Shown here piece after piece: positions 7,454 through 16,403 of a DNA stretch of 64,000 bases. Made by a program: the position numbers and the translations under genes. Origin of the DNA: a virus; IMG/VR virus record IMGVR_UViG_3300020156_000026, positions 1-64,000 of that record; one strand, written 5' to 3'. The notes below the pieces were generated by a model. The model made no database searches and had not been told where the DNA came from. It saw only the letters and a list, made by a program, of their open reading frames with translations. Within the stretch, counting starts at the first letter, position 1, and every line of letters starts with the position of its first letter.

Positions 7454-9577
7454 ATGGCATCATTTATGGATGATATCGGCGATCTTGGAATGGAATTGAA
7501 TACTGAAACCGAGGCTACGGTATCCACCAGTGTTGCCGTTGAAGAAGCAGGTAATTCTCACGAAGATCAGAGTAAGTATTCTAAGCTTGTGACCCTCATT
7601 AAAGAGGAATTTTACCGTTCTCAGATAAAAAGACAGTCAGATGAGGCTCGTTGGATCGAATGCTACCGGAATTACCGGGGTGTATACGGCTCAACAACCC
7701 AATTCACTTCCACAGAGAAGTCGAAAGCCTTCATTAAGATCACTAAAACTAAGGTTCAGGCTGCTCAAGCACAGATGGCAGACGTTTTGTTTGCTGGAAA
7801 TCGTTTTCCGATTGCAGTTGAACCCCTAAAACTCCCTATTGCGGCCCCAGAGTCCGTACATTTTGACCCAAATAAGCCTTCCGATGGTGGTCCGAAAAGT
7901 AATCCTCAGATGCCCCCGGATATTGCTAAGATTATGGGACCAAAAAGAAAGACTTTGGAGCGTGTGAAGGACCAATTGCAGGAAGGTACGGGTCTTACGC
8001 CCTCTTCTGTCACTTGGGAGCCCGCTCGTGATGCTGCTCGTAAGATGGATAAGCAAATTCAGGATCAATTGGACGAGTCTAACGCAAGTAAGTCTCTCCG
8101 ATCCCTCCTTTTTGAACTTGCCCTCTTCGGTCATGGCATTTACAAGGGTCCTTTCGCTATGGATAAGGAATATCCTAAGTGGGATGAGACTGGAGCATAT
8201 TCTCCGATCAAAAAGACTATCCCACACGTAGAGTTTGTCTCTATTTGGGATGCTTATCCTGATGCAGATGCACGTAATATGGACGAATGTGAAAAGTTCA
8301 TCCAGCGTCATCGTCTTTCTCGCTCCGCCCTTAGGGGTCTAAAGAAGCGCCCTTTCTTCCGTGGTAAGAATATTGAAGCCCTTATTGATGAAGGGGCTAA
8401 CTATTCCACTGAAGATTGGGAAACAATTATTACAGATAAGAGTGATACTACTACCCATGAACGTTGGGAAGTTCTAGAATATTGGGGTATCGTTGATGCC
8501 GAAATTGCTAAGGAAGCTGGTCTTAAGATCCCCCGGCAGTTTAAAGATCTCGATCAGGTCCAAGTAAACGCTTGGGTGTCTGGTGGTCACATTATTCGAC
8601 TGGTCTTCAACCCGTTCACTCCAATGCGTATCCCTTATCATTCTGTACCTTACGAAGCTAACCCTTATTCCTTCTTTGGAATTGGCGTAGCAGAGAACAT
8701 GTTCGATACTCAGTTGCTCATGAATGGTTTCATGCGATTGGCTGTAGATAACGCTGCATTGTCCTCTAACGTCATCTTTGAAGTGAATGAAGATTACCTT
8801 GTTCCGGGACAGACTATGGAACTATATCCGGGTAAGATCTTCCGCCGTTCAGGTGGTGCCCCCGGTCAGGCAATTAATGCACAGAAGATTGATAACGTCA
8901 CTAACGAAACGTTGGCCCTCTTCGATAAGGCACGTCAGCTTGCTGATGAGTCCACTGGTCTACCCTCCTACTCACATGGTGTCACAGGCGTACAGTCTAC
9001 TAACCGTACTGCTTCTGGTATGTCCATGCTAATGGGTGCTGCCGCACAGAATATTAAAGCTGTTGTCCGTAATATCGATGACTACTTGCTCACACCACTT
9101 GGTCGTGACTTGTTTGCATTCAACATGCAGTTTAACTTCGATAAGGACTTCATTGGTGATATCTCTGTCGTAGCTAAGGGTACAGAGTCTCTGATGCGAA
9201 ATGAAATTCGTTCTCAGCGTCTTCTTCAGCTTGCACAGTTTGCTGCTCCTAATCCTTCAATGGCTCCGCTAATCAAGTGGGATTACATCCTACGCGAATA
9301 CGCTGCGTCCCTTGATCTGGATGAAGATAAGGTCGTCAATGACCCTCGTGAAGCTGCAATTCAAGCTTCTGAAATGGCTGCTCGTCAGGCTACTATGATG
9401 CCTCCGCAACCTCCGGGTCAAGGTGGTAATCCTAATCAGCCCGGACAAGGTCCTCAACTTCCACAGCTTCCAAGTGGACAAGGAGCCCCAGGGGTAGCTG
9501 ATCCTACTGGTACTGGTGGTGGGAATATCGCCCCCGGTAATGCTCCCGAACCCGGTGCAGAAGGATTTACTGGATGA
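7454..9577 (+). CDS. portal (head-tail connector) protein, T7 gp8-like
   Basis: 707 aa. Placement between terminase and scaffold/capsid, size, and patterns such as SFFGIGVAENMFDTQ and TASGMSMLMGAAAQNIK match podovirus portal proteins, which form the dodecameric ring for DNA entry and exit. The last ~75 residues are low-complexity Pro/Gly/Gln. Its stop overlaps the start of the next gene. Confidence 0.88.
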   Translation: MASFMDDIGDLGMELNTETEATVSTSVAVEEAGNSHEDQSKYSKLVTLIKEEFYRSQIKRQSDEARWIECYRNYRGVYGSTTQFTSTEKSKAFIKITKTKVQAAQAQMADVLFAGNRFPIAVEPLKLPIAAPESVHFDPNKPSDGGPKSNPQMPPDIAKIMGPKRKTLERVKDQLQEGTGLTPSSVTWEPARDAARKMDKQIQDQLDESNASKSLRSLLFELALFGHGIYKGPFAMDKEYPKWDETGAYSPIKKTIPHVEFVSIWDAYPDADARNMDECEKFIQRHRLSRSALRGLKKRPFFRGKNIEALIDEGANYSTEDWETIITDKSDTTTHERWEVLEYWGIVDAEIAKEAGLKIPRQFKDLDQVQVNAWVSGGHIIRLVFNPFTPMRIPYHSVPYEANPYSFFGIGVAENMFDTQLLMNGFMRLAVDNAALSSNVIFEVNEDYLVPGQTMELYPGKIFRRSGGAPGQAINAQKIDNVTNETLALFDKARQLADESTGLPSYSHGVTGVQSTNRTASGMSMLMGAAAQNIKAVVRNIDDYLLTPLGRDLFAFNMQFNFDKDFIGDISVVAKGTESLMRNEIRSQRLLQLAQFAAPNPSMAPLIKWDYILREYAASLDLDEDKVVNDPREAAIQASEMAARQATMMPPQPPGQGGNPNQPGQGPQLPQLPSGQGAPGVADPTGTGGGNIAPGNAPEPGAEGFTG

Positions 9578-9792
9578 GACTAACAGACGCTCGAAACTTT
9601 AACATTTTGGTCAATCACCCTGACTCATACGAAGCCCTTAGGCAGTATGCAGATTTTAGGATTGCCAAGCTTATGAACGATTTCCTCACTGCTCAAACCA
9701 TTGAGGAAGTCAAATCCCTTCAAAAGGCAATTGAGGAACTCAAAAGGCTCAAGAACCTGAGGGAAGAGGTCAACAGTCCTACAGGAGATTAA
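9574..9792 (+). CDS. small helical protein between portal and hydrolase
   Basis: 72 aa, overlapping the portal stop (ATGA). The second half is a charged helix (KSLQKAIEELKRLKNLREEV) likely to form a coiled coil. In podoviruses small proteins in this place can be head assembly factors; not assigned here. Confidence 0.7.
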   Translation: MRLTDARNFNILVNHPDSYEALRQYADFRIAKLMNDFLTAQTIEEVKSLQKAIEELKRLKNLREEVNSPTGD

Positions 9793-9793
9793 T

Positions 9794-12280
9794 ATGGCAT
9801 CAGCCGAAAGAAAATTTGCACATAGGAAAATCATCCAGTCCCCCGATGGGTCTTTTGATCTAGCCTATGTGGATGCTAAATCTGGTCAGCCAGTTATTGA
9901 TCTTTCTCAGTATACAGTTGTCGATGCTGCTGCTAGTCCTTTTGGTGAAAGTGCCGATGCAGCTTTTGAGTCTACTATGGAAATGGGACAGGGTGGTTTT
10001 GCTGCCCCTCCCCCTTCCGAAGAAGTAGCTCAACCTGTTAAGAAGCGTCTTAAAAATGGTGATGATAACACCATGGACACTTCAAGTCTAGAAGCCCGCT
10101 CTGCTGCTAATAACTACGGATATGTAAATACTCCCGGTTATGTAGACGCTGCTCTTGGTGCGGCTGGCTTTATGGCTGGTCCTGTAGGTGCTATAGCTAG
10201 TCAGGCTACTAGGGCTGCCCTTACTCATAACAATCAAACGGCTGTTAACTCTGCCCGTCAGGCGATGGGTCTTGAGGAAAAGGGAATTGCTAAGTCTGTA
10301 ACTAAGGCTGCTGTTACTGGTGCAAGAGATAACAAAAAGGGTGAAGTCGCAGATGTGTCCATAGGGGGTAATGAATACTCCGTAGGGCTCGAAGCACTTG
10401 ATGCCGCTGGTAGGACTACCCTAACCCCTGAAGAAGCCCGTGAGCGTGGTCTTACGAACCCTACAGGTATGAGGGAACTCTCTGCCAAAGAGGCGAAGGC
10501 TGCTGATAAGGTTAATGGACAAAAGACCCCTGGTGTACTCGGTAAACTTACCGAAGCTGCTAAGAGTCTTGTGACTAATCCCTTCTCTGGTGTTACTTCA
10601 GTCCCTAAAGCAGAGGCTATTGCTCCGGCACTTGGTGTATCTGCAACAAAAGACGCTAAGACTAATACTTATACCGTATCTGCTGCACCTACAACTGGTG
10701 TTGAGAAAACTTCTCTTAATCCTGTTGGTACTGAAGTTCGGACTGGTGATCTTAATCCCAGAGCTATGGCTAATGTCAGTCTTAATATGGGACCTAATCG
10801 TCCTAATGCTCCTACTTCTGATATTGTAGGTAACATTCAGAATACTGTTACTGATGTACTCGGTGCAGACTATTCTATCTCTGTTACTTCTGGTATGGAA
10901 GATGCGGGTGAACAATATGGTAGTGATCGTCATAAGACTGGTCTAGCTGCTGATGTTCAAATCACAGACCCTCAGGGTAATGCCCTCTCAGCATCCGATC
11001 CACGTACTAAAGATGTAGCACAAGCATTCGCTGCTCAGTATGAAGGTAACATTGGATTTGGTACTGGATACATGGGTGGTACTGCTATGCATCTTGATAC
11101 AGTTCCTGAAGAGGACCTCTCTCCGGGACAAGCACAGCAGTGGGGAACAGAAGCTAAGGCAATGGCGGGTACTCTTGAAGAGGCTCGTAACACAGGTCTT
11201 ATGCCAGCGTCTTATTACGATAAAATGACTGCTAATCCTCCGACCCCTCAGGCACGACCGGGACCTGCTCCTGCTACTCGACCTGAAATGGTCGCCTCTA
11301 CTACAAATAATGCGAAAACTGGACTTACTTCTCCAAATCTTCTTGACGACACTCCACCGAATGCAAGGTCGTTCTCACCTCAGACAAAAAGTCTTATGGG
11401 TGTTACTCTTGCAGGTGAAATTGATCTTCGTGAGACTGATCTCACAACTGAAGAAGGTCGAATGGAAGCCTTTGGTATTATGTCCACTATGGAAAACCGA
11501 GCAACTAGGTTCGGTAGTGTTGAAGCAGCTATTACCGCTGATAAGCAGTATAGCACTTGGAATACTCCACAGGCTGCTCGTACCGCTAACGCTAACTATA
11601 AGCGTAATCCTGAATTATATGATGCACTTGTCAATGAGTTTGCTGCTGATCCTAGTAAAAACCTAGGGTTCACTAGTTACTATAATCCGACAATTGCCAG
11701 CCCAACTTGGGGGTCAAAAATGGCAGATGCATTAGATATTGGTGCACATAGGTTTGGTACTCTTCCTGAGTATTCCCCTCCTACAACCGCCACAGGTTTT
11801 GCTAATATGACTGACTATACTGGTGGACTAAGTCAAGCTGTTGACGAGGCTGCTGGTAACTCAATTAACGCTTCAGTTGGAGGTTCTTGGGCAAGTGATT
11901 TCGGACGTAGTTCCGCTTTCTCTGATCCGACTGCTTCATCCTTTAGTGATTTGTCTGGTCGTAATTCAATTAATGCAACGGCAGAAAGCTCTTGGGCTTC
12001 CTCTGCTGGACAAAGTATTGCTTCCACTGCACCTTCGTTCTCTGATAAAACTGAAAGTACTCAAACAAGTACTTCTACTCAATCAGGGACTGACTCAAGG
12101 AGTGGAAGTTCAGGTCGTAGTGATGGATCATCTGGCGCAAGTATGTCCAGTGGCCCTTCAGGGGGAGGTTTCTCTTCTCCATCAACAAGCGGCTCAACAT
12201 CATCTGGTCGTTCCTCTTCCGGAAATGGGATGACTGGTACGAGTGGTAATGCTGGTAAAAGTGAAGATAACGAAGCATAA
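9794..12280 (+). CDS. virion-associated peptidoglycan hydrolase with two hydrolase-like domains
   Basis: 828 aa. Residues ~355-440 resemble M15 D-Ala-D-Ala peptidases: SGMEDAGEQYGSDRHKTG, then AADV and a distal MHLDTV supply the expected His/Asp zinc positions. Residues ~530-655 resemble SleB-type cell wall hydrolases (TLAGEIDLRETDLTTEEGRM, ENRATRFGSVEAAI, HRF). The last ~140 residues are Ser/Thr/Gly-rich. A virion lysin that opens the wall during DNA entry is inferred. Domain calls are by motif. Confidence 0.65.
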   Translation: MASAERKFAHRKIIQSPDGSFDLAYVDAKSGQPVIDLSQYTVVDAAASPFGESADAAFESTMEMGQGGFAAPPPSEEVAQPVKKRLKNGDDNTMDTSSLEARSAANNYGYVNTPGYVDAALGAAGFMAGPVGAIASQATRAALTHNNQTAVNSARQAMGLEEKGIAKSVTKAAVTGARDNKKGEVADVSIGGNEYSVGLEALDAAGRTTLTPEEARERGLTNPTGMRELSAKEAKAADKVNGQKTPGVLGKLTEAAKSLVTNPFSGVTSVPKAEAIAPALGVSATKDAKTNTYTVSAAPTTGVEKTSLNPVGTEVRTGDLNPRAMANVSLNMGPNRPNAPTSDIVGNIQNTVTDVLGADYSISVTSGMEDAGEQYGSDRHKTGLAADVQITDPQGNALSASDPRTKDVAQAFAAQYEGNIGFGTGYMGGTAMHLDTVPEEDLSPGQAQQWGTEAKAMAGTLEEARNTGLMPASYYDKMTANPPTPQARPGPAPATRPEMVASTTNNAKTGLTSPNLLDDTPPNARSFSPQTKSLMGVTLAGEIDLRETDLTTEEGRMEAFGIMSTMENRATRFGSVEAAITADKQYSTWNTPQAARTANANYKRNPELYDALVNEFAADPSKNLGFTSYYNPTIASPTWGSKMADALDIGAHRFGTLPEYSPPTTATGFANMTDYTGGLSQAVDEAAGNSINASVGGSWASDFGRSSAFSDPTASSFSDLSGRNSINATAESSWASSAGQSIASTAPSFSDKTESTQTSTSTQSGTDSRSGSSGRSDGSSGASMSSGPSGGGFSSPSTSGSTSSGRSSSGNGMTGTSGNAGKSEDNEA

Positions 12281-12314
12281 CCAAGACTACAAACCCTAAA
12301 CTTAATCTGGCTAC

Positions 12315-12344
12315 CTACAACCCCTGACAAAAGGCGACTTGTAG
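12315..12344. other. small inverted repeat in the gap before the scaffold gene
   Basis: CTACAA (12315-12320) and TTGTAG (12339-12344) flank 18 bases in the 85-bp gap. A further CTACAA lies upstream. It could be an mRNA processing or weak terminator hairpin; no U-run. Confidence 0.3.
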
Positions 12345-12365
12345 CCCCATAGGAGAAATAATTAT

Positions 12366-13151
12366 ATGACACGTTACCGTAATCCGAAGATTGAAGCTGA
12401 GATGAATGCAGATGAAGTCGAAAAGGAAATCGAAGAAGTACTAGCTCGGCCTGCTGAAACTGTAGAAGATGAAACCTTTAAGAAGAGGTATGGAGATCTT
12501 CGTCGGCATATGCAGGAAAAGGAAGCAGAACGTCAGCGAGAACTGGAAGAACTAAAGCGTCAGCTACATGCTGCTCAGACTGGTCAAATTCGGATGCCAG
12601 CAAGTGAGGACGAAGTGGAAGAGTGGTCTAAACAGTACCCAGAGTTCCGCTCCCGTCTTGATACAATCATTTCCAAAGAGGTCAAGAAGGCTGTAGGTAC
12701 TCTACAGGGTGAATTGTCCAGACTTAAGGAAAGGGACGAGGAAGTCGAAAAGGAAAAGGCTTTTCTTGCTTTGAAGAAGCGTCATCCAGACGTGGAAGAT
12801 CTCTTCAAGAAGAATAGTGATTTCCACAAGTGGCTTTCCGCTCAGAGCGAAAGGGATCAGGCAGCTATTTATAGAAGTCTAGACGTAGACGATGCCTCCT
12901 TCGTTATTGAGAAATATAAACTTCAGGCTAAAAAGTCTCCTTCCAAGGTGGAAGATGACCGACCTGCTGCTGCCAGGGTGGTACGCACTGCAAGTGAGCC
13001 TACTATTCCTTCGTCGATTGGTGACTACGAATTTAGTGAGTCTATGATCGAAAATATGTCTACCCGCGAATATGAAGCCAATGAAACGAAAATCATGGAC
13101 GCTATTCGCAAGGGCAAGTTCTTGTATGATCTGTCGGGCGGGGCTCGATAA
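12366..13151 (+). CDS. capsid assembly scaffolding protein
   Basis: 261 aa, very rich in Glu/Lys/Arg with long coiled-coil segments (residues ~10-75 and ~105-140) and a basic C-terminal portion. It lies directly upstream of the major capsid gene as in T7 (gp9). Such proteins template procapsid assembly and leave before maturation. Preceded by AGGAGAAATAATT. Confidence 0.85.
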   Translation: MTRYRNPKIEAEMNADEVEKEIEEVLARPAETVEDETFKKRYGDLRRHMQEKEAERQRELEELKRQLHAAQTGQIRMPASEDEVEEWSKQYPEFRSRLDTIISKEVKKAVGTLQGELSRLKERDEEVEKEKAFLALKKRHPDVEDLFKKNSDFHKWLSAQSERDQAAIYRSLDVDDASFVIEKYKLQAKKSPSKVEDDRPAAARVVRTASEPTIPSSIGDYEFSESMIENMSTREYEANETKIMDAIRKGKFLYDLSGGAR

Positions 13152-13304
13152 TCATATAGGCATTTGCTAACACAGAATAAAAGCAAGTGACTACCCATTT
13201 ATATTAACCCCTCTTTGAGGACAACTTAATAATAATGGCCTCTCTTAATGCTTGGATCTGGTTAACTTAACAAATTAATCAATGAAAGCTAAAGGAGATT
13301 TAAT
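13152..13304 (+). other. leader of the major capsid gene
   Basis: 153 bp without a gene. Contains a CCTCTTTGAGG mini-hairpin near 13210 and ends with AAAGGAGATTTAAT, a strong ribosome binding site for the capsid gene. No consensus promoter seen. Confidence 0.5.
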
Positions 13305-14348
13305 ATGGCTTTTCAAAGTGCAAGTGGTTATACCAACCTTCCTAACGGCGCATTTTCGCCGGTAATCTACTCCGCCAAGGTTCAGAAGCAGTTCCGTAAG
13401 ACGACTGTTGTTGGCGATATTACTAACTCGGACTACTTCGGTGAAATTGCGAATCAGGGCGACTCGGTCCAGATCATCAAGGAACCTGAAATCGCAATCA
13501 CCCGTATTGCTCGTGGTACTGCCATGACCTCTACGGATATCGCTGACGAAGACTTCACGCTGATCATCGACCGTGCTAACGGTTTCCAGTTCGAAGTTGA
13601 CGACATCGAAAAGAAGCACTCCCACGTAAACTGGATGGATCTGGCAACGGATCGTGCTGGTTACAACCTTGCTCAGGAATATGACAAGGACGTTCTCGGC
13701 TACCTCTCTGGCTACGAAACCCTCACCCTTGGTGGTGCATGGACTGCTCGTACTGCCGCTGTAGGTACGAAGGCTGACTCGGCTGCTGGCGCGGATGAAC
13801 TTCTGGCTGCTAACAAGCTTGACGTTACGGCGTTTAATGCTGCCGGTGTTGCTAATACCTCCATCGCCCTTGCTGCTACTCCGGGTACTGGTGTAGTTAC
13901 GCCTCTGGCCCTTCTGTCGCGTATTAACCGACTGATGGATCAGCGGAACGTTGACAAGGAAGGTCGTTGGGTTGTAGTTGATCCGGTCTTCATGGAAGTC
14001 CTGATGGATGAAAACTCGAAGTTCATGGACCGTGACTTCCAGGATGGCGAACAGCTTTCCAACGGTAAGGTCGCTTCTAACAAGATCCGTGGCTTCCGCG
14101 TATACTGCTCGAACAACCTGCCTTATCTTGGTGATGGTCCTGCTGCTACTGGCGCTGGTTCGCTCACTGACTTTGGTGTTGTTGTTGCCGGTCATGACTC
14201 TGCTGTTGCTACTGCTGAGCAGATCAAGAAGACTGAGAGCTTCCGTTCGCCGTTCGGCTTCCAGGACATTGTCCGTGGTATGCATCTGTACGGTCGTAAG
14301 ATCCTCCGTCCGGAAGGTCTGGTACGGGCTATCTACAACGTAGCTTAA
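13305..14348 (+). CDS. major capsid protein, T7 gp10-like
   Basis: 347 aa, the size of T7 gp10A (345 aa). The N-terminus AFQSASGYTNLPNGAFSPVI, internal DFTLIIDRANGFQFEVDDIE and C-terminal RPEGLVRAIY resemble HK97-fold podovirus capsids. Codon use is markedly more C-ending than its neighbours, as expected for the most expressed gene. Strong Shine-Dalgarno upstream and a terminator just downstream. Confidence 0.92.
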   Translation: MAFQSASGYTNLPNGAFSPVIYSAKVQKQFRKTTVVGDITNSDYFGEIANQGDSVQIIKEPEIAITRIARGTAMTSTDIADEDFTLIIDRANGFQFEVDDIEKKHSHVNWMDLATDRAGYNLAQEYDKDVLGYLSGYETLTLGGAWTARTAAVGTKADSAAGADELLAANKLDVTAFNAAGVANTSIALAATPGTGVVTPLALLSRINRLMDQRNVDKEGRWVVVDPVFMEVLMDENSKFMDRDFQDGEQLSNGKVASNKIRGFRVYCSNNLPYLGDGPAATGAGSLTDFGVVVAGHDSAVATAEQIKKTESFRSPFGFQDIVRGMHLYGRKILRPEGLVRAIYNVA

Positions 14349-14359
14349 TTGGCCTAATT

Positions 14360-14394
14360 AACTAGGGGAGGGAAACTTCCCCTAGTTTTCTTTT
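14360..14394 (+). terminator. terminator after the capsid gene
   Basis: AACTAGGGGA (14360-14369), an 8-base loop, then TCCCCTAGTT (14378-14387) followed by TTCTTTT. This is the position of the T7 T-phi terminator, which lowers expression of downstream tail genes relative to capsid. Confidence 0.85.
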
Positions 14395-14408
14395 AACGGG
14401 GGCTGATT

Positions 14409-14681
14409 ATGACAGACAATAAAAATGATATGTTGGACCTAGAAAGTCGTGTTTCCAAACTAGAGGAATGGAAAATTATGATCGACATTGCTAGGGCTCG
14501 GGAAGAGGTTGATAGAGAGTATATTGCTAAGAGGTTCGATGCACTAGAAAAGAACCTAAATGAGTTCAAGGAGAAATTTGCTTCATCTATTCGATGGGCA
14601 GTCTATCTCGTAATTGGTGCCTTCATTACCTCTTATCTTATGCCCTTTATGTTTAGTGGAAAACTAGTTGGAGTTAACTAA
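14409..14681 (+). CDS. coiled-coil membrane protein, holin/XhlA-like
   Basis: 90 aa: a charged coiled coil (LESRVSKLEEWKIMI ... FDALEKNLNEFKEKF) followed by one transmembrane helix (WAVYLVIGAFITSYLMPFMF). This is the architecture of XhlA-type holin-associated proteins. A role in lysis is inferred; it could also be a virion membrane protein. Confidence 0.6.
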   Translation: MTDNKNDMLDLESRVSKLEEWKIMIDIARAREEVDREYIAKRFDALEKNLNEFKEKFASSIRWAVYLVIGAFITSYLMPFMFSGKLVGVN

Positions 14682-15082
14682 TGCAATATTCTGTTGCTGT
14701 ACGAAATGCTAAGCTAGATGCATTGGAAGCTACTATTGGTCCTAATGCAATTCTAAGAATTTATTCTGGTTCGATGCCAACTAACGTAGCCGCTGCTCGT
14801 ACAGGAACAGTTCTTGCTACAATCAATCTTCCTGCTGATTGGATGGCTGATGCCGTCAATGGTACTGTATCTAAAGCAGGAGATTGGGAAGATGGTTCGG
14901 CTGATGCCAGTGGTGTAGCAGGTTATTTTACCATCTTTTCTTCTGATGGTGTTACTGCTCACAATCAAGGGACAATTGGCCTAGATGGCACGGGTTCTGA
15001 TATGACTATTGACTCTGTGAATTTTACCATGGGTCAACGATTTACAGTTACATCTTTTTCTATAACAGCGGGTAATGCTTAA
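14681..15082 (+). CDS. putative virion protein, beta-rich, 133 aa
   Basis: ATG overlaps the preceding stop. The pattern RIYSGSMPTNVAAARTGTVL, LPADWM and GTVSKAGDW is common in phage structural gene regions, next to capsid genes. Predicted beta-sandwich; decoration or tail accessory role is an inference. Confidence 0.65.
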   Translation: MQYSVAVRNAKLDALEATIGPNAILRIYSGSMPTNVAAARTGTVLATINLPADWMADAVNGTVSKAGDWEDGSADASGVAGYFTIFSSDGVTAHNQGTIGLDGTGSDMTIDSVNFTMGQRFTVTSFSITAGNA

Positions 15083-15099
15083 ACCTGTCGGGGTCATAC

Positions 15100-15687
15100 A
15101 TGGACGCAACAAGATTTGATATTGCTACATTTGACACCCCCGGCTTCATATTCGAACAAGCTTTTTCCCATGTTAACCTAGATGACGATGCTGTAGTCTC
15201 TTTAGGCGTAGTATCTATTCGTTCTAGTTTATCACTTATTGAAGATAACGACACTGTAAACTCTCTTGGTGAATTGCTCATCAGGGGGTTGATGAATTAC
15301 ATAGAAGAGAATGACTTACTAGAGTCTCTTTCTACTGTTGTATTCAGTTCAGATGTTTTTATTCTAGAAGATGATGACCTTTTAGTTTCTCGCCTCTTCA
15401 GGCATGCTTCCAGTATTACAAACCAACCTAATGGTGATATTTACATTGAAGCATCTGGATCTGGAGGTAATCCGTTTACACCTAGTACAGGCGTAGGTGG
15501 TCCGATATTTGGTCAAAACTCGGGAGAAGGTCCTGCCCCATTTGTTTATGGGAACGAGGATCTTACCATTATTTTCAGAGAGAATAGTGGAACAAGTGAT
15601 GGACCATATATAGAAGTTGTTGGGGTCGTAAACAAGCCCTTTAGTTTGAATTCTGGTAGTAACCAACATCCATATGAGGAAGACTGA
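15100..15687 (+). CDS. hypothetical virion-region protein with ~22-residue repeats
   Basis: 195 aa. The first ~105 residues contain four related acidic units (NLDDDAVVSLGVV, IEDNDTVNSLGELL, IEENDLLESLSTVV, LEDDDLLVSRLF), suggesting a repetitive beta or solenoid structure. The rest is Gly/Pro/Asn-rich. Overlaps the adaptor gene start. Confidence 0.65.
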   Translation: MDATRFDIATFDTPGFIFEQAFSHVNLDDDAVVSLGVVSIRSSLSLIEDNDTVNSLGELLIRGLMNYIEENDLLESLSTVVFSSDVFILEDDDLLVSRLFRHASSITNQPNGDIYIEASGSGGNPFTPSTGVGGPIFGQNSGEGPAPFVYGNEDLTIIFRENSGTSDGPYIEVVGVVNKPFSLNSGSNQHPYEED

Positions 15688-16403
15688 TGGGAAGTACTTA
15701 TCTACAACTAACAAATAGACTGTTGCGACGTGTCAATGAAGTTGAACTGACCAACACTAATTTTATTTCTACTCGTGGTATTCACTCAGTCGCTAAAGAT
15801 TGCGTAAAAGATGCCGTCAATGAGATTAACCAGCAGAAGTGGCAATGGCCTTTTCTAGCTGTTCAACATACTCAAGTCTTGCAAGTAGGTGAGGCTGAAT
15901 ACGGATGGCCAGCAGATTTTCAGTCTGTAGATTGGTCTAGTTTCCAAATCGTAAAAAATTCTGTTAATCCCTCTAATAGACACTTAAAAGTAATCAATCG
16001 AGTAGATTGGTATAACCAGATTAGGGATACTGATGAAGATGATGGAGCCTCTGCAATTCCTGACTATGTTTTTAGGACACATGGCACTGGTTTCGGACTG
16101 TCACCCATTCCTGATAAAGAATACACTCTAGAGTTTAGATATTACAAGAACCCGGTTGAATTGATTACTCATGATAATGAGTGTGATATTCCTAGTGTAT
16201 ATGATAATGTCATCCTTTGGGGTTCTCTATATCACATGAACCTTTTCAGAGAGAATGTCGAAGGTACACAAATAGCTGATGCCAAATTTAAAGATGGTAT
16301 CAAGAATATGTACCTCGCCCTTGTTGGAAGTATGACTGAAGGTGTTACAGATACTAGAATTAATTTTGGTGGTCAGCCCATAGTTTCGGAGAAATACAGA
16401 TGA
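15687..16403 (+). CDS. tail tubular protein A-like (head-tail adaptor)
   Basis: 238 aa, similar in layout to T7 gp11 (196 aa). Features such as KDAVNEINQQKWQWPF, YGWPADFQSVDW and LEFRYYKNP are typical of podovirus adaptor proteins that form the ring below the portal. Followed by the nozzle gene with a short overlap. Confidence 0.8.
   Translation: MGSTYLQLTNRLLRRVNEVELTNTNFISTRGIHSVAKDCVKDAVNEINQQKWQWPFLAVQHTQVLQVGEAEYGWPADFQSVDWSSFQIVKNSVNPSNRHLKVINRVDWYNQIRDTDEDDGASAIPDYVFRTHGTGFGLSPIPDKEYTLEFRYYKNPVELITHDNECDIPSVYDNVILWGSLYHMNLFRENVEGTQIADAKFKDGIKNMYLALVGSMTEGVTDTRINFGGQPIVSEKYR

Noticed and set aside
13275-14285. 336-codon frame opposite the major capsid gene
   Set aside because: An antisense shadow caused by the biased codon use of the capsid gene; Ser/Arg/Val-rich with no ribosome site.
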